From assembly GCA_021399435.1 (NCBI GenBank), contig JAJTUP010000003.1, forward strand, positions 992,001 through 1,056,000: DNA of 64,000 bases. Reading direction: 5' to 3'. The notes beneath the pieces are model-generated. The model saw only the letters and a program-made list of their open reading frames with translations. It was not told where the DNA came from and did not search any database. A program made the translations under genes and the position numbers. Origin of the DNA: Diaporthe sp. PMI_573. Its lineage: Eukaryota; Ascomycota; Sordariomycetes; Diaporthales; Diaporthaceae. This document shows positions 55,856-64,000 of the stretch, in pieces. Each line of letters opens with the position of its first letter. Position 1 is the stretch's first letter.

Positions 55856-56728
55856 GCAGGGGAGAAGCTGTGTAGAGATGGCCCTGTATACACTGCGGTT
55901 CCTAAGGATTCATGTCAGGGCGGCACTAGTATGTGAGAGGATTCACCAACGAACATTTTGGTCTTGTGTTTATTTTCAATCCGAATGGGGGGGATTAGGG
56001 GATTGCCAACGCGCAAGTGAAAGGAGCATAGGTCTGTCGTAAACTCCCCTCTACTGAATGAGCGATACCAGTGACCGAGATTAGAGGTCGCCAAGGATGT
56101 TCAAACCAGTGCACTGCTCCGTCAGCTTCGAGCAAATTTTCAAATGGAGAGTAGAGGGTTGCCCAAAGAAGTGTAGAGTTGGCTGCCTACATCCAGATTA
56201 GGCATTCGCAACACCAGGATGTTGCACTGGCGGATTCAATTATTGGTGACTGGTCTGCTTCAGGATTTTGGGGGCTGAACAATCTTGTACTTAAACTCTT
56301 GGCTTAAGCCACTGTGTGTATTAATAGTAAATCTTATGGTGTCACTGTATAATCAGCACGCCAACTTTCACGCACACGATAATACTCAGCCTTGATACAC
56401 ACACGCCCCTGCCCCCAAGATACTGGGCCATCGCCCTCCTTCACACGCAAAGTGCCCATTTGGGCCATTTCTCCGAGATCTCACGTGGTGTTGGATCTTG
56501 CACCCTCTGCATCTCGACTCTGGGTTCTGAGTCTTTCGGGTGCAGCCGGTCATGTTGGAAGACGGGGGTGTCGTGCCAACGATTCCCAGAGGATCGGCCA
56601 TCCTTCGGCCAGTCTCGCCTCGAGCGCCTAACATCACCCTCAAGTTGAAACCCATCATTATATGTGCCCGTCAAGATTGGGTGGTCTGATTCTTGTCTGA
56701 GCCTCTGCCGATCATCATCAGCATCATC
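55856..56728. other. Intergenic interval inside the inverted-repeat block
   Basis: About 870 bp upstream of the rhodopsin-domain gene. There is no supported gene; presumably its promoter. Confidence 0.45.
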
Positions 56729-57964
56729 ATGGATCCAAGTGCAATACCTCTTACCACGGGGGATCATGGTGTTTCTGAGCGAGCCGCGAGCCTCATGGCC
56801 ATATCATGGCTCTTTACGAGCCTCGCTATTGTCACCATGAGCTTCCGCCTGTACCTACGACAAAAGTTCTTCCCGTCCATCGCCTCGGACGACTGGCTCA
56901 TGCTTCTGGCCCTGGCATTCCATGTCGTCTTCCAGGTCTTTTTGACTAAGTGCTGCATCGCGGGCCTCGGGCGTCCGTCGGAGACAATGGGCATCCAAGA
57001 CCTGATCGATATGTCAAAGTGGGCTTGGTTTACGACTCCCGGCAGCATCCTCGCCAGTACCGTCGCCAGAATCTCCATCGCCATGGTCTTCTACCAGGTC
57101 TTTAACAGACGCCAGTGGTTTAGGTGGCTCGTGATATCGTACACTAGCTTTCTGGTGGTCGTCGGATTGCTCAACTTCATCTTCGTATGGGTTCAAGCGA
57201 AGCCTGTGGAGGCGCTCTGGGACTTTCGCATCCCAGCCACGTACCGCATGGAGCAGCTCCCGCAAAAGGTCATTACGTGTATTTTGACGAGTACGTATCC
57301 GTGTCAACCGATGTCGATATCCATGGCTAATGTTTTGTAACTAGTCAACTTCACCATCTCTGATATCATATACACTGTCCTACCCATCATCTTCGTCTCC
57401 AAACTCCACATGGACCGGGCAAGAAAATTCGGACTCATGTTTCTCATGGCCGGTTCCGTCATCACCATGGCCGTTGCCATCGGCCGGACCACGCTGGTCT
57501 TCATGTCTCCGTTCCAGAAGACAGACGTGAGCGCGGCCATGGACTCGGACCAGACCTTCCTCTTCTCCGGCGTGGGATCCCTTCTGGCGTCCATCGAGCA
57601 GTGCCTCCTCGTCGTGATCGGCAGCATACCCAAGCTCCAAGTGGCCAAGAAACTCAAGTTTCCCAAGATGCACTCATCCCTCAACACCCTTCTCAGCAAA
57701 CTCAGCTACGGAAGTACTGGCACGTCCGCGTCGGTTTCCCCCCCGAACCCGACCTGGGACAGCTCAAATCTTGAGCTCAAGTCGGGCTCCAACGGGGCCT
57801 ACTCCAGTAACCCTGATTTCGTCCCTATCGTGAAGTGCAGTCGCGTCAGCTTTGGAAAGTCTTCCTGGCACGAGAGGCAAGAGCGTGGTATCCACGTCAC
57901 AGAAGGGTATTCGGTCACATACAATAGTAACAACACGCCGCAACAGCCCAGGTCTGGTGTATGA
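56729..57964 (+). CDS. Fungal rhodopsin-domain (SAT4/PTH11-like) seven-helix membrane protein
   Basis: Read as join(56729..57290, 57345..57964), 393 aa; the 54-bp intron (GTACGT...ACTAG, branch GGCTAAT) restores CILTINFTISDIIYTVLPI. Seven hydrophobic helices are visible. The hallmark FRLYLRQKF...SDDWLMLLALAF follows helix 1, WFTTPGSILASTVARISIAMVFYQVF lies in the centre, and DIIYTVLPIIFVSKL and GSLLASIEQCLLVVIGSIPKL come later. The family includes plasma-membrane receptor-like proteins and members of secondary-metabolite clusters; ligands are mostly unknown. No CFEM domain precedes it, so it is not a classical Pth11. The cytoplasmic tail (about 90 residues) is Ser/Asn-rich. The gene is intact, inside the inverted-repeat block, with the right repeat about 140 bp downstream. 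Confidence 0.9.
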
Positions 57965-58105
57965 TACCATAGCCCCCCGCCATGTCGCACAGTTAATTTT
58001 CTTTTGGAGAACCCCAGAATTACTCTTCTTGCATAAGGCCATCGCCAACTCAGTTCTAACCATGTATATTAGAAGTACCCTGATTAGCTGGTTCTTTAAA
58101 TAGTA

Positions 58106-58183
58106 AAGGGACCGCCTACATACTGCTTAAAAAGCGTGCGTACACGGATTAAAAACGAAACCACTTAAATAGTAAACTATAGT
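58106..58183 (-). repeat. Right inverted repeat of the 53.1-58.2 kb block
   Basis: The core at 58106-58164 is the inverted partner of 53127-53185, with weaker similarity out to 58183 (ATAGT). The core is itself flanked by two perfect 12-bp direct repeats, TTAAATAGTAAA, at 58096-58107 and 58165-58176, which the left copy lacks. Confidence 0.9.
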
Positions 58184-59486
58184 TTTCATGTACCATCCCT
58201 GTATGGGTGTTATTGCCGAGGCCCTTGGGCAATGTCAAACGCTCTAGACGCGCCCCGTGTTGGCCGTTCTCTACGCAAACACAGCTGCACCACGTCCTGT
58301 TCTATTTGTGCTTTGCAGCCTAGGCAGCTGGCTTGCTTGAAGAGTCAGGCCACTCAGTCAAGTGATCTCAGGCTGCCAGGCTGATTCAGCACGAGACGTC
58401 GCAAGCATCCAGGCTCAAGCTTTATTCGTTCATAAAGGCGTAGAACGTACCCACGCATACTTCCCTTGCCATACAACACCAGCCCTCGGGACGACCAAGT
58501 CACCGCGCGCAATTTGATCTTCTCAATAGAATGAGCCAAGTAAAATCCGCGTTTCGGCAATGAGATCTCGCTTATCACCATCTGAATATAATAACATCAT
58601 GCGGTCGGTCCGGACTTCTTTGGTATGCTCGAGGCAACGAGACCACACGCACTCATCCGAGTCGTGTAAGGGGCTGATGTTGAGGTTTGTCCCGGCCGCG
58701 CCTTACTGTCAGCGGTGTGATGAATACTTTTGCCGATTCTTTCAGCTCTCTCTGGCAACCAATTGCCGAGGGCGTGGTGTTTGGTTGTGATGCTAAATGT
58801 ACAGAGAACCTGTGGCAGAGGACGGAGTGTCCTCGTGAGCCTCACAAAGTCTCTTTCCGAGATCACTCACTTGTTTTCCGGCCCAGAAAACTCATGGTCA
58901 CTGCTTTAATTAACGGGTAAAGTTGGTTCTACATACGTACGTAGGCGGCATCACTGTGTCCTGCCGAGCCCACTCCCAACAGGACGAGGCCGCACACTAT
59001 ACTACTAGCCTGGTGTGATGACAGTTCCCTGACTTGTCCTGCCCTGGCCATCTGTACAATCCGGTGCCGTGATCGAAGTACTCATACACAAATACACGAC
59101 AAAGAGGGCCATGCTCAGCCCCGCCGCCACAACGGATTCAAGAAGCCTCTCATCCAAAACCAAAGGTCATGATGATTGATTATGAATGAGGCTGGTTGCT
59201 CCGTTCATCAAAATACATGGAGTGAAAGCAAACGAGAATACGCCTGCTCACCCCGCTACCCCTCTCTTTGTTTCCCCCTTGACCCCCCAACGCAATACGT
59301 GAACGCCTGTGCCATGCCTTAAACCTTGCTGTGCTCCATGCCATGCCCTTTCGTTCCTCGTTCATGGTCGCTGCGCTTTCAAGCCCGAACAGCACCGCTT
59401 CTGTCCAGGGAGATTGTGGCGAGGCGGCCGAATCAAGCCCAGCCACAAAAAGCCAAGCCACGCGGCCGAACCGGGGCCGCAACACA
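58184..59486. other. Intergenic interval
   Basis: 1.3 kb between the right inverted repeat and the cdc27 stop. Short open frames only, none with domain-like sequence. No RNA gene is seen. Confidence 0.5.
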
Positions 59487-61995
59487 TCATTGAATCATAG
59501 AATCGTCGAGGCCATCGTCCTCCTCGAGGCTCTCTATCGCCTCCTTGATCCGCTGGCTTGCCTGGGATATAGTCAGTGCCTGTTTTGCGGTTGACTTTGG
59601 GAACAGGGCCCAAACTCACCTTGGGGTCCAGGCTCAGCGCCTGGGTGAAGTGACGCACAGCTTGGCCCTTGTCGTTCTGGGCCTTGTAGAGCTTGCCCAG
59701 GAGGAAGTGCACGAGCGCGTTATTCGGCGCGAGATCCCTGAGCACGAGAAGCTCCTTCTGCGCTGCCGGCAGGTTTCCCACGCCCAGCAGCGCGCGGGCT
59801 TTCCTGAACCGTGCCTGGGCAGCTCTAGGTGCCAACTCGGTTGCCTTGTTGAAGTACTGCAGGGCCTGTAGGACATGCTTCTGCTTCTCGAGCACCGTGC
59901 CGATGCAGCAGATGAGGACGGCGTTCATGGGATGTATTATATGTGCAGAATGGAAGTGGGTGAATGCCTTGTCGTAGTTGCCTAGCTTCTCGTAAACCAT
60001 ACCGATGCCGTAGTAGGCATTGTAGTGGCGTCGGTCGGCGGAGATCGATTGCCTGAATGCTGTCAGGGCTTTGTCATACTCCTCGTTCGCCATGTGCTCA
60101 TGGCCTTGGAGGGTGTAAGCATAGGCGAATTTCGGGTCGAGCTGTGTCGCTCGCTTGAAGCACTTGAGGGCCTGTTCGTGGTCCTTTGCTAGCGACCATG
60201 CATTGCCCAGGGCACACCACGATTCCGGAGCGAGCCACGCCGAGTCCACCAACTCATGCGCGAGGAATGACAGGTCCGTCTCTCTTTTCAGGTGCCAGAG
60301 GATCGTCGAGTAAACCTCCATGTCTTGAAGACGAGTGGGGGATATTATCCTCAAACGTCTGAACAGCCTCTCTGCTTCGGGATAAGCTGCTTGCTCGTAC
60401 TGAGCCCGCCCCATCTGTGCCAGTACCCACGCGGTATCCTGATGCGCGCGAGGAAGTGAGCTGAAAGACTGTAGCGACTCTTGGCACTGGAATTGACAAA
60501 GCTGCTGGTAACCAAAAGCGAACCTCCTTAGGAGATCCAAGATGATCTTCAACGCCTCTTCGGATTTGGGTTCTGGTTCTGAGGGCTTCTGGGGCACGCG
60601 TGGCACTGCCAAAGGCTCCTTCGCTGGGCCTTCCGCATGGTCGACATCCATATTCGTCTCCTCAGTTCCACGCCTGTTCCCACTAACTACACGACCGACT
60701 GCTGGATTTGGATTTGGTCTGACGAGGCGGGAGATGGGAGCTCTAGCCCTCTTCAGTTCGCGACCGTTGGATGGGCCGATGGTAGATGTGCTGATATTCG
60801 TTTTTGGTCCTGACTGTTTGAACATGTTCAATCTCGCACTGCGTCGCTGAGGAGCTTCCTCCCCATGCATTGGTCGAGAATGTACCGGCTGCCCAGACAC
60901 GGTCCGCTTCCTGTCAGTACTGACCGTTGGCCGAAGGAGTGATGCCGCCGCGTCCGGCGGAGCCTCGGCCTCCTGGACCTTCTCTCTCCGCTTGGTCATT
61001 AACTTGTAGCCGCCGCGCGGGGGTGCTTCCGGTCCTGCGTCTGCAGCGTGCGCTCTGTTTCTTCGAAGTGGCGCCTGTGGCGGTTCTGGATTCGTCGGTA
61101 TCCGTGCCTGATGTATCTCAACGTTTGACCTATGGTTGGTCGGCGTTTCCATGTCGCCTTGATTTACGGAAGGGGCTACCACAGGGCCCAGCCTTGACCT
61201 CGCCGCGACGATCTTAGACATGAATTCATTAGCGTCCGTGTCAGGCGCCTGCAGATTGCTGAATGATGGAATGTCCTGGAATGCTGTCAAGCGTTGCAGC
61301 TCAAAGGGGTCCGCAGGATCATGCGCAACCGCTCGTGACGACTTCTTAGGGACGTGGAGAGGTTCGAGTGTATTTAGCGAGGGCTCCTTTGGGTCGACCA
61401 CATGACCGTTCATCATCTGGTCAAAGTTTCTGACAAGGTTGTCGTTGAGTTTGAATATGTTGGGAACACGGACTGTCACGCCCATGTCGCACAAAGAGGT
61501 GAATGCATCCCACATCAGAGGGTTCGCCTTCAAAGCGTCCTCGAAGCAAGTGATTGCCCGGTCCTTGTCGTCATAACCCCGATGGAGCTTCCCCAGGAGA
61601 CAGCTACAGGCTGCAGAATCAGGGTGCGGCGCTCTCAGCCCGGCGGCGTGCTTTCCCATGTTATTTTTCGAAGCCCACAGCACCCTCGACTTTTCCAGCG
61701 CGGTAATACCCTCTTTCCACAGTTCCATCCGCAAGCATGCCTGTGCAAACACAAAGGAGCAGCCCAGATGCGTGCCCCTGTAACCTGAGGCCTTGCTGAC
61801 TTCATATGCGGAGCGGTCATCGCCGAGCCGGAGGTGGCAAAGTGCGTGTAAGAAGGTAGCCTCGGTTTGTTTATCCTTGTCCTGGGCGCATAGCCTCTCG
61901 GCGAAGAAGAGAGCATTATGGGGGGAGAGATTGTCGAGGTGGTAATATACAGCCTGCCTCAAGATCTCGTTGGTGAGGGCTTGGGATGGCGCCAT
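59487..61995 (-). CDS. Anaphase-promoting complex subunit Cdc27/Apc3 (BimA)
   Basis: A TPR scaffold of the APC/C ubiquitin ligase that binds the IR tails of Cdc20/Cdh1 and Apc10. Read as complement(join(59487..59561, 59620..61995)), 816 aa; a 58-bp intron near the 3' end joins LDPK to ASQRIKEAIESLEEDDGLDDSMIQ. Without this intron the frame runs on into unrelated sequence. The N-terminal TPR part starts LTNEILRQAVYYHLDNLSPHNALFFAERLCA. The middle (residues about 220-470) is disordered and rich in basic and Ser/Pro residues. The C-terminal TPR superhelix is regular: ESWCALGNAWSLAKDHEQALKCFKRATQLDP, YAYTLQGHEHMANEEYDKALTAFRQSI, AYYGIGMVYEKLGNYDKAFTHFHSA. Length is normal for fungal Cdc27. It diverges from the SND2 homologue across 1.2 kb. 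Confidence 0.95.
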
Positions 61996-63198
61996 GTTCG
62001 AAGAGGTTGCACTCGGGCCGAGCTCTTGAAGCAGTGAGATGTGTGCTGTCAGCGGCCCCTTCGATCCATGGGACAGTGTATGGAGTATCTGTTCAAGAGC
62101 AACGGGTAGAGGTGGCAGGTATCTCGTTCGCTTGCGACAGAATCGGAAATCTTGGGTAGGGCGTCGATGTGGTCAATGCTGAGCACCGGGGAAATGTAGT
62201 TTTTTCGCCGCTTTCGTATAGATGATTGATGAAGCCGGGTGGTGGATGCAGACGTGGTCACTGTAACGCCGGGATAATATGCAGATATCAAAGGGAAAAG
62301 AACAGAACAGAACAGAACAGAACAGTAGCACGGTGAGAGCACGCGCTGCCAGCGGTGTCAAAAGCAAGTGCAGAGCAATGGGTCGTCAGGCGGTCGTGGT
62401 CGGTCGTCCAAGTCTGGTCCTCGGCGTCGTAGCGAGTTGGCGATGGTGCGGTACAAGCCCAGATGATGGTCCTATAGCCTGGTAGCGGTCGGCTTCAAAT
62501 GCAATCGTCGCGCTTTCCAAGGTTCAAGAAGACGGCACGCGTCGTGGCAAAGGTTAAACCTGGATGAACGAGCGAGGTCATGTTTTGGGTCCGGTCGCGA
62601 GTTGGCACAGGAAGGCACGACGATGGTTAGAACCAAGACAATTGGGTCGGTCTGCAGCCTCGGATCGGCAACTGCAGGATGGCTTCCCAGGGGAATCGGG
62701 AGGGAAGAAGCAACTCCGCGAAGCAATTAAGATCCCAGAGGATGGTGGAAAAAGTGGTAGGTCGTGAAGTTCAGGTCTGGTCCCCGAGGCAGGACTGCTC
62801 TGCAATTGCACAACCCCGATGTTGACGTTGGGCGCCTGCCGCTCAGTCCACCGAGGCAGCTGCAGCCAGTGATTGGCCAACAGCTCTGGCCGCTCAGCAA
62901 CGGCCTCTTCACCTGCCCCACGGGACCCCCCAGCCCACCTGCCTACCCGCAACCAAATAGTCTTGGTACTGTACCGTGTGCTCCGTACTCCGTCCATGCG
63001 CATGGATGGATCCTCGACTTATTTTCAGCCTCTCGCCGAAGTGAACAACGTGGGATCATCAACGACGTCGTTTTCACTTCATTGCGACCGCCACGGGCCA
63101 TCCACATAATCCTCTCACTGAGCCTAGAACTACTCTCTGTGTCCACGTCACACGACCACCTCACCACAACCACTTCTCGCACTTGAACAGTCTTGACC
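61996..63198. promoter_or_regulatory. Divergent promoter interval of cdc27 and the SND2 homologue
   Basis: 1.2 kb without a supported gene. It contains a five-copy AACAG pentamer at 62301-62325 about 300 bp upstream of the cdc27 start. Confidence 0.5.
62301..62325. repeat. (AACAG)5 microsatellite
   Basis: Five perfect pentamer copies in the cdc27 upstream region. Confidence 0.95.
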
Positions 63199-63690
63199 AT
63201 GGCTCAAAAGGCAAAGAAGGACAGGGCAAAGTCCAACGCCGAGTCGCTAAAAAGCCTCCACATCGGTGCCGCAATCGTCAACGGCCTCTTCCTCCTGTGG
63301 TCCTTCTTCATCAGGTCACGCTCCCTATGGACGTACGCGCTGCTGTCCCTTCCCAGCTTCGCCTGCGAGTTTGCGCTGGAGAAGGCCGGCCGGCCGTCGT
63401 TCGACCGCTCCACGGGGGCCCTGAGGTCCTCGGGCGAGGACCTCTCCGCGCCGGGCCTGACTGAGTACATGTGGGATGTCATCTGGGTCACCTGGGCGTG
63501 CCAGGTCCTCGTTATGCTCTTCGGCAACTGGCTGTGGCTGGTGTGGGCCGTCGTCCCCGCCTACGGCGCCTACAAGGGCTACGGTCTGCTGGGGATGGCG
63601 AGAGGGATGGCCGGAATGCAGGGCGCCCAGCAGGGCCAGCAGGAGGCAGCGCCGCCTGTGAACCGGAAGCAGCGACGTGCTGCGGCATGA
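63199..63690 (+). CDS. SND2/TMEM208 family ER membrane protein
   Basis: 163 aa, single exon. Snd2/TMEM208 belongs to the SRP-independent (SND) route that targets membrane and secretory proteins to the ER. The start MAQKAKKDRAKSNAESLKSLH is charged. A first helical hairpin follows (IGAAIVNGLFLLWSFFI and LWTYALLSLPSFACEFAL), then a loop ending GLTEYMWDVIWVTWACQVLVMLFGNWLWLVWAVVPAYGAYKGY (second hairpin), and a Gln/Ala-rich tail ending NRKQRRAAA, typical of the family. The hydrophobic pattern and the YMWDVIW motif support the call. Confidence 0.9.
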   Translation: MAQKAKKDRAKSNAESLKSLHIGAAIVNGLFLLWSFFIRSRSLWTYALLSLPSFACEFALEKAGRPSFDRSTGALRSSGEDLSAPGLTEYMWDVIWVTWACQVLVMLFGNWLWLVWAVVPAYGAYKGYGLLGMARGMAGMQGAQQGQQEAAPPVNRKQRRAAA

Positions 63691-63819
63691 TCCAGTTGAT
63701 CCAGTGTGGCACCGGCGCGCGTGGAGACGACTCGGTCTTGAATAGCGCTCTATGATTCTATAGTCCGCCATCTGTACTGAACTGTGCTGGACTCTACTGT
63801 ACTGCACAAGTGATGCATG

Positions 63820-64000
63820 CTATTTGGCCCACTCAGCAATCACGGCCGGATCTACGTCTTTGACCAGGACGTGGATGTGCTCCAGAGCGCGGACACTCTG
63901 CAGGGCGACCCAGTTCTTGAACCACATCACACGCTCCTCGCCTCCCGGGCCCAGCTTGTCGGAAAAGTCCGTCTTGACAAAATCAACAATCAGTGTCCTG
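63820..64000 (-). CDS. C-terminal end of a DUF3605-like protein (continues beyond the window)
   Basis: The last 60 codons of a minus-strand gene, stop TAG at 63820-63822. The sequence IVDFVKTDFSDKLGPGGEERVMWFKNWVALQSVRALEHIHVLVKDVD and ending IAEWAK resembles the end of fungal DUF3605 proteins (VMWFKNW...S..A.EH.HV). Function is unknown. The 5' part lies outside the window. It converges on the SND2 gene with about 130 bp between stops. Confidence 0.7.
   Translation of the reverse strand, partial: RTLIVDFVKTDFSDKLGPGGEERVMWFKNWVALQSVRALEHIHVLVKDVDPAVIAEWAK

Larger units (their letters stand above)
53106..58183. mobile_element. Candidate mobile or inserted block bounded by inverted repeats (about 5.1 kb)
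   Basis: Two near-identical repeats in opposite orientation enclose four accessory-type loci: a P450 stub, a DUF4267-type gene, a broken SDR and a rhodopsin-domain gene. No transposase or integrase frame is visible inside, and no clear target-site duplication is seen at the outer edges. It may be a non-autonomous element, two copies of a short inverted-repeat element that trapped genes, or the remains of a rearranged gene cluster. Confidence 0.45.

Noticed and set aside
58923..58955. Third copy of the inverted repeat (ACGTACGTAGGCGG)
   Set aside because: Only a short GTACGTA/AGGCGG similarity; the rest of the 59-bp core is absent, so chance is likely.
59362..59619. C-terminal extension of Cdc27 through the open frame
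   Set aside because: The frame runs through a GTGAGT...CCCAG intron; splicing gives the expected acidic C terminus.
61996..63198. Several 60-140-codon frames upstream of cdc27
   Set aside because: Overlapping frames on both strands with low-complexity content and no splice-supported model.

Overview
The window is nuclear DNA of a filamentous ascomycete, most likely a Sordariomycete. Genes are GC-rich, carry short GT-AG introns (mostly 50-130 bp) and encode fungal families: a Zn2Cys6 regulator with a middle homology region, Pik1, Nup82, Cdc27/BimA, a two-intron histone H4 and a rhodopsin-domain membrane protein. There are no bacterial operons. I see no rRNA, tRNA or CRISPR array. The species cannot be named from the sequence.

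Layout. 1-1940: Zn2Cys6 transcription factor (minus strand, cut by the window start). 1941-12109: about 10 kb with no supportable gene. 12110-18568: separase. 19012-23983: small mitochondrial-type membrane protein, SIRT4-like sirtuin, Mmt-type cation diffusion facilitator. 24847-28864: D-xylulose kinase and an HSL-type alpha/beta hydrolase. 30911-37033: NC2 alpha (Bur6-like) and phosphatidylinositol 4-kinase Pik1. 40026-43805: two proteins I do not recognise; the first is bracketed by two related 15-bp minisatellites in opposite orientation. 45043-52215: a dense housekeeping block of Nup82, cap-binding protein CBP20, mitoribosomal mL60, TRAPP subunit Trs20 and histone H4. 53106-58183: a block of about 5.1 kb bounded by inverted repeats with a 59-bp core. 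It contains a P450 stub, a DUF4267-type gene, a broken short-chain dehydrogenase and an intact rhodopsin-domain gene. 59487-63690: APC/C subunit Cdc27 and an SND2/TMEM208 homologue, then the 3' end of a DUF3605-like gene.

Themes. Separase and Cdc27 both act at the metaphase-anaphase transition, but they are 41 kb apart and there is no sign that they are co-regulated. Several genes form divergent pairs with shared promoters: separase/19012, sirtuin/CDF, nup82/cbc2, mL60/trs20 and cdc27/snd2. Convergent pairs are tightly packed in places, for example 53 bp between 19721 and 19775.

The features most worth following up are the inverted-repeat-bounded accessory block at 53.1-58.2 kb and the paired inverted minisatellites at 39.4 and 41.4 kb. 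After these come a GC-AG intron in the CBP20 gene and the 10-kb gene-free interval upstream of the transcription factor. Exon boundaries were read by eye from splice signals, reading-frame continuity and remembered family conservation. No alignment was run.
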